The position numbers were made by a program, and so were the translations under genes. A stretch of DNA of 64,000 bases from Aldrovandia affinis. Lineage: Eukaryota; Chordata; Actinopteri; Notacanthiformes; Halosauridae. Under the pieces are notes generated by a model. That model had not been told where the DNA came from and ran no database searches. It saw only the letters and a program-made list of their open reading frames with translations. The stretch spans positions 186,001 to 250,000 of the forward strand of contig JAINUG010000070.1 of the NCBI GenBank assembly GCA_029706075.1. The letters are read 5' to 3'. Shown piece after piece: positions 34,515-48,800 of the stretch (within the stretch, counting starts at the first letter, position 1; each line of letters opens with the position of its first letter).

Positions 34515-34590
34515 CTTGAGTCTTTAGCTCAGCGAGCTTAATCGCTCTCTTGTCGCGTCGGAGATCCCCTCGGTTCGAAACTCACTGCGG
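34515..34590 (+). repeat. tRNA-like SINE head
   Basis: TTTAGCTCAGCGAGCTTAAT resembles an A box and CTCGGTTCGAAACTC a B box, with spacing close to a tRNA. No tRNA-like 3' end is intact, and the sequence runs into a Tc1 fragment. It is more likely a SINE head than a functional tRNA gene. Confidence 0.5.
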
Positions 34591-34599
34591 GCAGAACCA

Positions 34600-34810
34600 A
34601 CACCGTCACACTTGGCTACTATCTTCTGTCTGAGCTCCTCAGACAATTCTCTGCTTTTCTTTCTTTTCTTCATGCTCAGTGTGGTACACACAGTGACACA
34701 AAACAGCAGAATAAGTACTTTTCTCCATTCAAACTGGTTGAATGAGTGATTATTAGATTGCAGACACCTGTGACTGACTACAAGTGAGCTCAATTACTAA
34801 TTAAAGGTGA
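34600..34810 (-). pseudogene. Tc1-like transposase N-terminal fragment
   Basis: The minus strand from an ATG at 34672 reads MKKRKKSRELSEELRQKIVAK (given as MKKRKKSREL and SEELRQKIVAK), the first helix of the Tc1 paired-like DNA-binding domain. It breaks off after about 25 residues, where the tRNA-like sequence starts. Confidence 0.65.
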
Positions 34811-34814
34811 ATCG

Positions 34815-36505
34815 CCTGCTTGAGTGTCAGACCACTGTGTGCTGTCTTTCTCTCCCCCTCCCCTCTGTGCCTAAACCCTCTTCACCCGACCCCACTGTCT
34901 CTGTCCGTCACAACCTCCACTCTCTCTCCCCCACAGCCCTGTCAGCTACTGTTCTATCATCCCTTCCCCTTACTGATGCCTTCTCTCAGCTACTTGCTGA
35001 GGAAACCTCATCAACCTTACTGTCCTCTCTCTCCTCCTTTGATTCACTCTGTCCTCTCTCCACTGAACCTGCTCGTCTCCGACCCCCCACCCCCTGGCTA
35101 ACTGACTGCATTCGGGCTGACCCTCTCAAACTACGAGCGGCAGAAAGGAAATGGAGAAAATCCAAATCCCCTGGGGCCCTGACTGACTTCTGCACTCTCC
35201 TGGCTACTTTTTCCTCTAACCTCTCCTCTGCTAAATCTTCTCCAAGATTAAATCTTCTGCTTCTAATCCTCACAAACTGTACTCTATGTTTTCCTCTCTC
35301 CTCACCCACCCCCTCCTCGATAACCGTGGATGACTTTGCATCCTTCTTTCGCAAGAAGTTCAATGACATTCGCAACTCCTTCTCCCCATCCCCTCCTGCA
35401 CCTAACCCTCCCTCACCCATCTCGCTACCAAAACCTCTCGCCCCCGTCTTCCTTCTCACCCCTCCCTAACTCTGACATCCTTCAACTTGTTCACTCCCAC
35501 GGTGTGGATCTCTGCATGCCTGGCAGACATCTCTGCCTGGATGTTCACCCACCACCTGAAGCTGAACCTTCCTCCCAGTGAAGAGCTCCCTGATGATTGA
35601 TGCTTCAATCACCATGGAAGGCTTCATAGTGTCTCTATCCCAGTCTGCCAGGAGTCTTGGAGTGACCCTGGATGTCCAGCTGTGCTTCTCACGCCACATC
35701 GCAGCGATCACCTGGATCTGCCGATTCTCCCTCCATAACGTCCGGAGGATCTGACCATTCCTCACCCAAGAGGCCACAAAACTCCTGGTCCAGGCCCTGG
35801 TTATCTCACGTCTGGACTACTGCAATTCCTTGCTGGCAGGCCTACCGGCCTGTGCCATCAAGCCACTGCAACTGGTCATCCCAAGTTCACGGATGTCACC
35901 CCTCTACTCACCTCTCTGCAGTGGCTCCCCATCACAGCAAGCATCAAATTCAAATCACTGGTGCTGGCTTAACAAGCGGCTAGAGGCTCCCCCCCTACCT
36001 CCACACATTCATCACACCCTACAGCCCAGCCAGACCCCTTCGCTCCGCCTCCTCTGGCAAACTGACTGCCCCATCCCTCCGAGTGCCAAGCAGGAGCTCC
36101 TCGCAGTCTTGCCTCTTCTCTGTCCTGACCCCTCGGTGGTGGAACGATCTTCCACACTTGGTCAGGACCACGGAATCACTTGCAATCTTCTGCAAGAGAC
36201 TCAAAACCCACATTTTCATACCACTGAATTTTGTACATCTAGGCAGTTGTCATCACAGCTGCCTACATGTCTAATATTGCTTTTTTGTGTATACTTGTTT
36301 AAAACTTCCTCAAAAAAATAAAATAAACCTTTGCCTTCCCGGTGTTACAGGTATGGTATGCAGCTGCCAACAATGATGTTTATCGCTGTATTACTGCACT
36401 GATCTCTTGCGCAAACAATGATTGGTCATACCATGTGTTAATGCACATCTTGTAAGTCACTCTGTATAAGAGCGTCTGCTAAATGCTTAAAATGTAAATG
36501 TAAAA
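34815..36505 (+). mobile_element. L2-clade LINE, deletion copy
   Basis: The plus strand gives L2 pre-RT sequence (PWLTDCIRADPLKLRAAERK then WRKSKSPGALTDF, and VDDFASFFRKKFNDIR at 35325-35370). It then jumps at about 35480 to the post-palm region (SARSLGVTL-like at 35645-35670), followed by broken C-terminal sequence and the L2 3' tail at 36340-36500. The RT palm with YADD is deleted. Several stops and frameshifts are present. It is an older copy than the L2 at 30-31.7 kb. Confidence 0.85.
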
Positions 36506-37002
36506 TGTAACTATGTCTTACAACTTCTAGAAGGTGCCAATAATATTGAGCGGGCTATTTTAAGATCTCTATGTGGAATAAGCCAAGATTCTGTATTTTT
36601 TCTGCTTTTTTGTTTTGTTCCACTGCAAACCAAAGAAATACATATGTGGATACCAAAAGATGTGGGTGGCACCCACCCACCTGTACTCCCAGACATTGCA
36701 CAGCTATCTCCACCCTCCCACTCCAGGCAGACATTGCATGCAGAGCCATTGAGGGTCGGGCTTTACCTGTGGATTGTCCGATGAAATATTTTTCCCCTCC
36801 CACGGTGGTGCAGTGGATAGCAGGCATGATGATTTGCGGAGTTTGCATGTTCTCCCGTGTCCGCGTGGGTTTCCTGTTTCCTCCACAGTCCAAAGACACC
36901 GTTAGGCTAATTGGAGAGTCTAAATTGCCCGTAGGTATGAGTGTGTGAAAGAACAAGACTGTCCAATTCCTGCCTTATTGGGAGGCTCCAGACCCTGACC
37001 AG
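36506..37002. other. Intergenic DNA with SINE fragment
   Basis: No gene was recognised. Bases 36795-37000 are a truncated copy of the SINE that is complete at 59630-59986. Shared words are GGTGGTGCAGTGGATAGCA, GGAGTTTGCATGTTCTCC and CTAATTGGAGAGTCTAAATT. The tRNA B box has been deleted. Confidence 0.75.
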
Positions 37003-37482
37003 GGCTGTGTCGAAACCACTCCCTATTCCCTATTTAGTACACTAGAGCCATTTTTGAGGGTCGAATTCTAAAATGTGAATTTTACCTAAATGAAAATGTG
37101 ATTGTCATCGATGAAATTGATTTTCCATACGAAGGAGAGAAGGGAAAAATGAAATGTTTTTGTCTCCAAATTTTGTGTATAAATGGAAATTAATGGCTAG
37201 CCTGGCTTTTGTACAAAAGCCAATTCCTTACTTACGCACAAAAGCCAGGCCGTGTTAAATACAGAAAAGGTAGCTAGCTTAACGTTACTTACATTTATTT
37301 ACATTTCAAAATTTTGCCCGTCTTTGAAAATCAAAACTTTAGCTTTAAACCTGCCGCCATGAGTGCTCGGTTTGTATTAGATCCGCTTGCGTCACCTGAA
37401 TATCCTACTTTTTTTTTTTGCAAATGCCAAGCAATACTGTTCTCTAAATAGAACACTAGGGAATAGATAGAGAACAACACAG
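37003..37482. mobile_element. Probable MITE
   Basis: The left end GGCTGTGTCGAAACCACTCC with CTATTCCCTA and the inverted right end (TTGTTCTCTATCTATTCCCTA on the other strand) form an imperfect inverted repeat. This type is common in fish genomes. A hairpin (CCTGGCTTTTGTACAAAAGCC with GGCTTTTGTGCGTAAG opposite) lies inside at 37201-37252. No target duplication could be defined. Confidence 0.45.
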
Positions 37483-37738
37483 GAATAACCAGATTCGAAA
37501 TTTAGCGGAAGTTTTTACTTTCAACGAGGATGTTTTTGACCAGATTAGCTTTTTATGGATTTAGTAGCCAGCTTCACATTTTTACAAGCAGCTGGTATAT
37601 CTTCTAAACTGGTGGGTTTTAGATATAGCTTGCTCGCCACGGCGTATTTACCTTCTATAGTTCGTAAATTCGTGGTTTGTAGGAATTACTAGATACCTGA
37701 CGTTCGCTATCTGCATATCAATGGCGATCGAAGTAAGT
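37483..37738 (+). promoter_or_regulatory. fbxl6: Candidate FBXL6 promoter and 5' leader exon
   Basis: The FBXL6 start codon lies 2 bases after a splice acceptor (39863-39864), so a leader exon must exist upstream. A fitting candidate ends at 37732 with a strong donor (GAA|GTAAGT), preceded by a GGAAGT ETS-like word at 37507. This leader would contain an ATG at 37721 that reads across the junction for 19 codons in another frame and overlaps the main start. The TSS is not defined, and other donors are possible. Confidence 0.4.
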
Positions 37739-39864
37739 AACATTAGCGAGATAACTAGCTTGGTAACGTTAGGCACTAACATTACTTGTTCAACTAGGTA
37801 AATTAACGTTACCGCTAGATTACAAGGAAAACGCGCTAGTTAGCTAATTACTGTTGTTCGATACATGTTGGTAAAGCCTGTTGGCTTCGTTCTACTTTAA
37901 AATTGTGTGATATTTCACTAATCTGACTAGTTATCTTAATTACATACATGCCGGCATCACGTTAACATTATAGCTTTACAATGGGTTGACACCATGTTGC
38001 CAATGTTATCGTTACTGGCTGGCTGGTCCTTGTATCACTCCTATATAGTACTGAACTAATTTAGCTAGCTAATTTGCTTTAAATTGTTCCCAATGTCTAG
38101 ATGGCTAGTGCTATCTAAGTTTCAGTTCATGCCCAAATTCGCTGACACAAGACCGAAACCTTGTGAACGATATTGCTAAACCAGCAAGAAAGCTAGTTGT
38201 ACTAATTTGGCTGCAGAGTGCTAGAACCCTATGGTTAGAACATTCGCTAGCTAGCAGTGACACTAGCTTGATGAAGTGACCGACTGCTCTCTAGCTCTCA
38301 CGAGAACTACATATTGTACATGGAAATTACGTGTACGAATTTAATGAAATAAGTGAACGTTGGCTACATTGTTTGAAGTCTGTTGACTGATGGGACCGAT
38401 GTATATTTTCGTATTTCCTACCCTTTATAATGGTTTCGCCATGTAGAATATATCCCTTATAAAAATGAAGCCAAAGTAAGCTTTAACTGACGCCATTACA
38501 TTTCACTATAGTAGGCCCACGTACGTAGTGAGCTCGTGCATGTTTTAAGCGCGAGAGCATGTTCATACTTGCTCTCGACCGCGAATTGCAGAAATTGCTT
38601 AACTGACCTCAAGCAACACACATTCCTCTGGAAACCGGTTTTGGTGTAAACCCTTAGACGTGACTTAATTAATGACAAAGCACGGCTTTTTTATACAACC
38701 GTTACTACATATTTAAACCAATTATAAGGACTACGTTTGATTAAAACATTTTAATAAGTCAATTAATTTGATTTCATCCTTCCACCAGAGTATATATTAT
38801 CTCAGCCCGGCAAACAATAAATGGTTTCTATGCAATAATGAAAAAGGCACCAACTTGGCAGTTTAATGTGTAGCTAGCTAGCTAACATCAGCCAGTGCTT
38901 GACCAGTAGTAGGCTAGCTAGTTATGTTATTTACTACAGCACTAACATTTCTAGTAGCAGCCAGCTAATCCCTAAAAACAAAGCCACATGTCAACTTCTT
39001 GGCATCTTAAAGAGAGGAAAGGCCCAACCTGAGCTATATTCCTACAATGAAATAATGTTTTTGACTCTTTCAGATTTAAAACTCTGTTCACTCTAGAATT
39101 ACACCCAGATTTTTCACCAGGTTTGACCTGTGCCGACTTTGTTATTCCCTTTTTCCACTGGAGCCAATTAAGTGAATTTCAGTTTTAGCTTAAGAACATT
39201 TTGGTTTATCCAGTCACCCAATTCATTTTTTCATGAATGTTGTTATTAAAGTATTCATTAAGCTGTTTAGAGACACCCTTTTCTAAAATCTTACTTTAAA
39301 AAGGAAGCTTTGAAATGGGTCTGAAATTGCAGAATTCAGAAGCGGTTTAACTATGGCAGTTTTCAAAGCTGGGAAAATGCCTATCTATGGAGCAGTTCAC
39401 TATATGTAACATATCAGTCACTAGGCTATCAAGAACTTATTTAAAGAGGCCAGTTGGAATAGGGTTGAGGTCGCAGGTAGAGGATTTTAATTGAGTAGCA
39501 ATTCCACAGTAATTGAATATATTAATTGAATAAGTATTTTCATTAAATTAAAACCGACCTGTATGTTAGCATCCAACCACGCGGTCACAATTGTTCTTCT
39601 CTTTTGGGAGTCCATTTGGCTCGGAAGGACAGATTTCCTGCCAACGATTGTATATATGAGGTTGCTTGGCAATGAATGCTGCCATGCCGACTGGTACAAC
39701 AAATATTAGTCATACTATCAGGTCAAGACTTTTTGACCAGGTCGCAGTGTGATTAAACCACATTCGATCGATTATACGTCTCACCAACCTAACATTTTGG
39801 TTTATTCAGCACTCTACATTGTTAAGATTAGCTCAAGCTATGTACTAACAATGTGTCTTTGCAG
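37739..39864. other. Likely first intron of FBXL6
   Basis: Non-coding, AT-rich, with many GCTAGC words. No transposon was recognised with confidence. It ends in the acceptor TGTGTCTTTGCAG before the coding exon. Confidence 0.45.
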
Positions 39865-39866
39865 CC

Positions 39867-42800
39867 ATGGAGGACTCAAGCCATAACGTATCCAGCGTTA
39901 AAGTGGAGCTGATGGAGGTGGGGGAGGAGGTCCTGCCAAAGGTTGATTGCAGAGCTGAATTTGCAGGGGCTGGCAGCTCAGACTCCTACCCACCCGGGAT
40001 GTCTGGGAGAGGAGCTATGATCAAGAAAAGCACTGTGAAAATATCCAGCCTACATATAGACGCAAAAAACAAGAGGAAGAAGAAATCAAAAGTGAAGCGC
40101 ACACCCACGCTTGGTTACACTGTCCAACAAGGAGAGGACATGCTTCTCATAATCTCCAATAACCTGCAGACAAAAGCATGCAAGAGAAGGAAAATTAGGA
40201 AAGTCAGAGCTAAACTCCCAACTGCTAAGGTGAAAAGGAAGACCTCAAAAGCTGTGTTAAAAGACAAGGTGTTTGCTCAGGATAAGGAACTCAAACCAAT
40301 TGGACATCATTCACACGAGGGCTATGGCAGATGGGGTCAGAATCTGCCAGTGGAAGTTTTAGTGAACATATTTGAGTTGGTTGTAAAGCAAGAAGGAGCC
40401 ATACCATTTCTTTGTCGGTAACAATTTTATTTTCTTTCAATTTAATATTTCAAAGTGTTTTCACAAACACATATTTTACCACTGTACATATTTTGCATAG
40501 ATTTTTTTGTTGTCCATTTCTAATTACATTTGCATTCATATAAATAAACTAAATGAGTATACAGTGCTGTAATGCAGGTTATAAATCACATTGTTCAGTT
40601 GTTAGATTTAAACAGAATTAGGTTTGGCCATAAATATTAATGCCCAGATTGTTCTCATTGATATTACAGGGCAGCAAGAGTTTGCCAACTGTGGAATGGT
40701 GCTGCTGCAAATCCGGCTCTGTGGTGCAGTGTGACAGTTGGCTACTGCTGGATTGAGCCTGGGAAGACACAGTCACCCAAAACAGAACTAAAGGTCCAGG
40801 ACACTGTAAGATGGTTAGCTCAGAACAGGTCAGTAATACTGGTGCATTGTCAAACAAGTTAAATATTGGGAAGTTTGTTCCAATTTGTATAAAGGTAGTC
40901 TTCTCCTAAATATATTTTTAGTAAAGAGATGGTGAGAGGTGTGAAGTGCAGCTGAAGACCTGGTTTCCCAATTAGAGACGCATCAATCTGGCAAGATTAA
41001 AATCACCCTTGTGTGTATCAGTGATGAAGATATGGATGTCTTATGGTATGGTGGGGGCAATAAAATGGGTCAACTTTGAGCACACCTTGTCTCCTAAACG
41101 GTTGGCCATTCAGGTCCAGAAGTCACACTTTAACCATTTCTTCTTTCGGAACAGTGAGAATTTGAATAACAAAATGCCTATTCTCTGAATCCAGTGGCCT
41201 TAATACTCAATTTCCCTTGTTTAAGATTCAGCACTCTGGGCCTCCCGGGGTGGTCTAGCGGTTACAATGTTCGACCCTAGCCACTGCGATTGGGGTTCGA
41301 CCAGTGTGGCCGGGAGTGCCACAGGAGGATGGCAATTGGCTGTCTGCCCCAGGGTGGGGGGAGGGAAGCCGATGCGAGTTTGCTGAGTATAGGAGGGGCC
41401 CTGTGCGCGCATACCAGGGTTTCCCAGCTGAATGTTGCTGCCGGTATCAGGACGACGGCAGCGAACTCATAAGATATATGAGGGAGTGGGGTAGTTGATG
41501 TGAAAAATTCTATGTATAATTGGATACAAAAAAATGCAGAGAAAAACTGCAGAAAAATAAGAAAATATTGAATACAAGTGATATTATGTATTAAACCCCC
41601 TCACTTATCCTACATGTAAAATATATTTAATTTAATATAGTAATTACTGCACAGGATACCAATCATCAATTAAATCACTGAATTCGTTGAAAGGCAGAGA
41701 AATCTGGTGGATCAACGTTCATCAAAATATACAACTCAAATTCAATTAAAATTAAGGTCTGTTACAACACTAAGACAATTTAATGTCAGGGCCGTATGTA
41801 TCAAGCCACTCAAAGTCAAAAATTTGTCTCAAGTGTAATGGTGACTTTTACTCCTACACTCACATGTAAGAATAAAGGTGATTTATAAAATATCTCTTGG
41901 CTTAAAAATACTCTTAACCTGTCAGGTATTTAAGAGACCTCTGGAGCTCTCTTAACTCTTTTATTCACAAATTATTTTGATTACAGCTACAATACTTTTA
42001 TAATTGAGTACCAACTTTAATACAGTCTGCAGTTTGAGTAGTCCAGCATCCTGACAGTCTCACTCCACCGATTATGGCATTATCTTCTCAGAGGATGTGG
42101 AGCAATAAATGCGCATCATAAATAAATAAGACTACGAACCAGTGCCAGATGTTGCCTTCTTGAAAGCGGCGATTTTCCTGATGCGCTTTGGATAGAAAAT
42201 TGTGCAATATTTTTCCGCTTTCCTCTGGGTTCTGAATGGTGGAGGCGAAGCTTGCATTAATGTTGTCTGCGATCTGCCTCCATTCCTCTTTTTTATGACG
42301 ACTTGTAAGTGTGGGGCTAAATTTTCCCATAATTATTTCCTTTTTCGCATCTACCTCCTCTACCAACATCACCGTTTCCTCCACTGTCCGATTCGGTTTT
42401 CTTTTTACATCATTTTTTCTTAGCCTAACATTAGCCAACAAGGCAGCTTTTATAATGAGAGTTTGTTTAAGTGTGAGCTGCTTGATAACTACGTTTTACC
42501 GACCACTCCAAAGTAAGCTCTTAGGAGGCCTGTTAGGGTCAGGGTTAGGGTGAGACACCCAATAAAATGTACATTTTTGGTCCCCCTATGAATTTTCAGA
42601 TTTTTTTTTCAGATCTATTTTATCACACTGCGTAATTCAAAATGGCCAAATAACAATAGATCCGTGTATTTTTAACATTTTATGACATGCCGATCAATCA
42701 ACAATGCCAATCTTTGATAGCTGTTTTTTCAAAACTAGATTTTTAGCTCTTACTTTTTCAGTTCTCAACTTGTGAATAAGTTATTGTCACCAGATTTTAA

Positions 42801-45800
42801 GAGATGATTCTTGGATGTATTCCTAAGAGGGAAGGGACAGAGGGAATTGTTGATATCCTGTTTATTTAATATTTTGTGAGCAATTATATCCCAAAAAATA
42901 GGCAAAAATGCATTTTTATTTGCATACAGTTACATGTTGCATATGTAATGAGTTTCTGCCTAATTTGGATATTTACATCTACATTTTCAGAAAAGTAAAC
43001 TGACCAAAGTTCATTAAGATGTGACATTAGGATTTTCTTTCCAGCTATACCTCGGGTGCCTTAAGTGTAATTCTTAAGATATTTGATACATACGGGCCAA
43101 GATCTACAGACATATATAACTACATAATACATATAAAACTATGCCAGGTGCTACAAGGGCTGTCACAGTTTTTGCCACTACCCTGCTGATGGTGGTTTGT
43201 GATGGTCCCAAATCATCAGCATTACATAATTGCATTTTCCTGTCGTGGAAATTCTACTATTCAAAGGAAGCGAGACTGTGTTCTCAATTTTCAAATCATG
43301 TTTTATTACTGTTTCGAAACGGGAGCAGTCTAACACTCTCGCATGAAGAATGTCAGAGTATCTCCGATGAGATAAAGGAAATACAACAGTATATATCTTT
43401 TACATTCGAGGTGACCATCGCCCCTTGGAGTTTCACCCATTGGTCATGGTTGAAACCCCTCCTTTATTGATGGGTCCAGACACATTTTACCCTCCCAACA
43501 TACACATTTCTTGCATACATTCGGATGGGGCAACTCTCACCCATCACCCAGTATCAACTTTCCATCCGTGCTATTATGATTTATACAGCACAATAATCAA
43601 ACTAATTCTCAGGGAACCAACCTTGACGTTTCCTGCTCTCCAACCCAAACATCTTAATGTTTCTCATTCCTTCACATGAGTTGTCTCCCACTTCTAGCAA
43701 CACTTGCTTATCTCTTCCTGAATGGTACACCATATCCAGACAATGTTTGACCCGTTAGTGGAAGCATAAACAACTCATTCAGCAAGCAGGAAACGGCCTG
43801 TCGGAAGGCCTAATTAAATTTTTCCCTCACATTCCCAGTGGCTAGGAAGCGTAGTGTTAAAATAACTTGCATCTCTGCTGTAAGTGTGCTACTTCTCAAA
43901 GTTGCTGGCGATATTACATCCCACACAAGATCAGTGACAAAGATGATTCCCTGAGGATCTAAGCGATAACGTTTGATTAACTGCATCATCAAACATTTGG
44001 AAGGGGGAGGGAGGTTTTGCTCACTGATCGGACCTGGGGAAGACCGCTTGGTTTAGATGTGGTTGAGCTGATATTTGGAGAGACATAATATACTTAGGCA
44101 AGGAATATTGCTACCACATGACAAGGCCAATTATAACACATTGGACCTCTGCTTATAATCTGGTTGGCCTGAATTATTTTCAGCTCATAGGTAGAAACCC
44201 AAAATTGTGGTGTGTGACATAGGCATGGAAGTTAGGTGTGCTGATCCAATATCCACCTAGGACTAGGTGACAAACGTATATGCCCAAGTGCCCTGGTTTC
44301 AATTAAGGGGTAATAAACCTGTCAGTGAAGGCACCGTGTTTGTTTATAAGCATTTTAATTAGGCCAGGCCATATTCTATTTGCCTGCACAGGATCAAATG
44401 CACCACCCCGACACTTCCATGAGAAGACATTTATGAATTTATTTGTGAAAATTAAAAGGGGTGAGGTTGACAGGTTATTGATTTGATATGGAATGGCCCA
44501 TAATAGTTTTTTTCTGCCTTCTAGATTCTCTCAGCTAAGGGAGTTTGGTCTTTGTCACTGGAAAAAACATGTGGACTATGTTGTCCAGGTAAGCTTTGAA
44601 CAAATGTATTTTCTATGTCAGGCATTTCTTAGTCATGGTTTCTTTATTTCTATATTCTTTTCTGAGCCGTTCTCAAAGTCAAATAATTGCATAAATAATT
44701 GTACATTTTATGTGAAATTCAAGATCACTTTTCATTTTAGGGCAAAGTAAATCCATCTAGAGTGCTGATTTAAAAGGCTGTCTTTTTGGGGGGAGAATAC
44801 TTTTATTTAGGTTATTTAGTAGGCATAAACAATCAATTAAAAACAAATATTAAAAATGATCAGTGGATGCATTTCTTGAATACTAAAATAGAGAAATGAT
44901 CTTATGGTGTCATGATAATATTTGGGTTAGAATGGCTGTACTGTAAGATGTGCTGCTTAGTACTATTTCTATGTGGAAAGTAACCCAACCTTTGTGATGT
45001 GTAACAGGTTGTTTCCCAGCACTGCCCCCAGCTCTCTGCACTGAAGCTGTCACACTGTTCAGGTGTGACTGAGAAGGCCTTTCAGAGCCTTGGAAGAAAC
45101 TGCCCATCACTTGAAAGCATCGACATGCAGTACTCAGAGGTGTTATTCAGAATACTTCATTTTACTTCAAATTAACTGTAGATCTAACACCAAATATACT
45201 AGATCTTATACCAAAACTGATCTAATGTCAGATTAGTTGTTGATCTAATAACAGAAACTACGGTACCACAAAGTATTACAACCCTGATTTGTCATTAGGC
45301 TGTTGAGTGTGATTGTTGGTACAGTAAAAAAAGAAAAAGATTGAAATTCCAAAAAACTATGTGTTACGTTACCATAACAGTTTATAAAATACATTGACTG
45401 TTAATACATTGACTGTAGTCCCTGGGTTAAATGACTGAACACAATGCCTCATACAGTGCTGATACATTTATCATGCTATTAGGGGCTTCTTTCTGCAGCT
45501 TGTATAAATTACAAGCTTCTTGCAAGATGTGGATATGTGGCTATGTAGATAATACATCTCCACATAGGTGGCGCTATAACAGTACATTTAATTGAAAGTG
45601 AATTTCCTATATTTCAAAAATTAATAAAAAATCACTAGTATATGGAAGAGGTCTCAAATTTTACAGTGGTTCTTCTCACAAGGAACATACTTGCCTAAAG
45701 ACCCATAAGGTATGCCATTTTGCCGATGTGTAAAAATGTATTTGTAGATTTAATTAGAATAATGGATTTTTCCTTCATGCTCCCATGACATTCTTGTATA

Positions 45801-48800
45801 GTGAACTTTGTACATTTAAATCTCAGAGGTTCTGAGACACATTTGACTCATTTCTCATATGACAAGATTCATAACATTCATGTTTTTGAGTAAAAAAACA
45901 AGAAATGTCTTAGATATTTCCTCATTTTATGCTTGTATTTATATTTTCATGGTACACATGACATCTTTTAAATTCTCAGGATCCTTTTTTAAGTGGAGGA
46001 AAAAATAATGTATTGCAGTGTTTAAATGCTCCCAGTGATTCAATGACAAACAAACATTTTGACCTACATGGTCTTCATTTTTTCCCTCCTCTTTACTTAC
46101 ACATTACATATTTACCGTGCACACTACTGGATGTGTGCATATTTGTCTTTTTTCCTTTTAGGACTGGATTGTATTTATAATATACAGTGAAGTGAATATT
46201 ATTAAATTGGTTATATTGTTAAATGGCATTAGATCACACAATCCCTTCTGGAGAAATTGGCAATATTTGTTTCTATATAGGTACAGACTGAAGGCCTGGT
46301 CAGTTTTCTGGAAATGCATGGGAGTCGAATAAGGAAAATCCTATTTACCTATGGAGTTAAAAGCGACAGACTTCTGTCCGTTCTTGCAGTAAGTTGGGCT
46401 GTTTCTTTTCTATTATATGGTTCATTATTTGCCCCTCTGATCAGTGTTGCTGAGTCTGTTGTGTTTTCCTTAGGGAGGATGCAGCCCTGAGCTAAAACTG
46501 TTGGAAATTAATACTAAGTTGGACAGTGGATATTGCCAGCTTCCTATCTGCATACAGGCTTTGCAAAGTGGCTGCCCTAAACTACAGGTAAATATAAGTT
46601 AACCGGCTGTGAATTAACAGTATGGCTCCGGACTAAAAGTGTGTGCAAGGAGCCTTTACGAGGAGTATTTACAAGCTCATTTTGAATCTTTGGCTAACAA
46701 ATACCTGTAAGTGCCAAACAGAATAAAAGCACTCATTTCATTTTTTACCTATAATAATATATATTACTACAAAATTACTACAGGAAAAAACTACAGCCAC
46801 TTGTTTTTCAAAATGTTTTAGAAAAACTCCCAACTTCTAAGGGAGATTGTTAGTGGCACAGTCATGTAACTTTTGAAACACAGAGCCAGAAATGGCAGTA
46901 AAATGGCAGTAAACTGGCTTAACTGGCTTAACGTTGACCTGCCCATGACATGCCGTTTCCATGCTTGCCTCGCAACAGTAAACATAAACTTGTGCAGTAC
47001 GTCCCATCACTGCATGTTCATGCAGGTGATAATGAATGCACATTCTTTGTTGATAGGATAAGAATGGATGTTGGCAGTCTGATTTAATGTTCAGACTCCT
47101 TTAGCTGGTTAGTTACTCATCGAATGGGGCATTTTCTTCTTCTCTGATGCACCTCTTAAGATGATACAGAATTTTGAGTTGCTGGTGACCTGCACATTAG
47201 GTTCTTGTAGTCACATTTTAGGTGCAGTCTGGAGCCCTGGTAAATTCATTTCAATATTGTCATCCATTTTAAATATCTCGACAGGAGCCACTGAGTTCAT
47301 TTTGGTCATTTCATAAAAAATCACGTCATTGAGGAAGTTGTTATTGTGTTTGAGTAGAACAGTTGTTTATTTACAGCCATAAAAATAAATTGGTTGTAGA
47401 TGCTGCACCATTTTTGATATGGTCTGCTCTTGCTTTTTTGTTTGCCCACATTGTGTGTCGGGTTGTAGGGGTGCGTGTCACCATCTGCAAGTTGTCATAA
47501 TTACCGCATTTCCACATTAAATCACATACATTTAATATAATATGGTAGTGACTGTATCGATATGTGCATCGCCCATAGATAAATTGTGAAATATCACTGT
47601 ATCACTATTCTGAGTGCAGCCCTATTGGGATGTATATGTTGATGCACAATGACCTTCAAATACATATTTACATCTCCATTTACATAAGCCTGTATTTGGG
47701 GTGTGTGTAAGACTCTGAAGTATGTGTTGTGTGTTTTTGCATATTTATTAGTCTGTATTTGGGGTACATATAAGAATACCAGTTAAGTATGAGCCTGTAT
47801 GTGTGGTACGTTTGATATTTGTGGTATGTATGAGCAAACTGTGGTTACGTATGAGTCTGTATGTGTTAGGTGTGTAACGGTACATGTATTTGTACCAAAC
47901 CGTTCGGTACAGGATTTTCGGTTTGGTACACGCTGTGAACCGAACGAATGCAATCTTGCTTTAACACACGTGCAGAACTTTTTTGTGTGTGGAACATAAT
48001 TCAAAACTCTGAGTCCCCCCCCAAGATATAACTATGGCGAACGCAAATGAGAAGCCAGAGCTTGAAGACCCTCCCATATCATTCAAGTCTCCTGTTACGG
48101 ATTACGGTTTAACTACAGTTACTAATGGACAGGTGGATGTGGATGTGAAGCTGAAAGCTGCTGATGTGAATATAAGTACAGCACAGTTCAAGTACAGTTC
48201 ATTTTCAAAATGCTGCACCTTAATGGATATTTATTTTAGTATATTTATACATGTAATTTAGCAGACGCTTTTATCCAAAGCGACTTACAGTAGTGAATGC
48301 ATAAAAATAAAAAAATTCACTATGTGAAGTCAGTCAGTGAAGGCAGTCAGTTCCGCTCCGCCTCCGCTGGCAAACTGACTGCCCCATCCCTCCGGGCGCC
48401 TGGCAGCCGCTCCTCGCGGTCTCGCCTCTTCTCTGTCCTGGTCCCTCGTTGGTGGAACGACCTCCCGCAATCGGTCAAGACCGTGGAATCACTTCCAATC
48501 TTCCGCAAGAGACTCAAAACCCACCTCTTCAGACTCCACTACCACTGATCACTGTCCATCTAGTCAATCTGTCGTCACCACTGTTTACTTGTTCTACACT
48601 GTACTTAAAAAAAATAAAAAATAAAAACCCACTAACCTTTTCTTTCCCAGTGTTACAGGTATGAAATCTTGTGCTCTAACTATGATTGTTCTTACCTTGT
48701 ATTAATGCACATCTTGTAAGTCGCTCTGGATAAGAGCGTCTGCTAAATGCTTAAAATGTAAAATGTACTATATGTGGTCCCAGTGGGAATTGAACCCACA

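Noticed and set aside
34515-34590. A functional tRNA gene
   Set aside because: A- and B-box-like words are present, but the acceptor stem does not pair and the sequence abuts transposon fragments; a SINE head is more likely.
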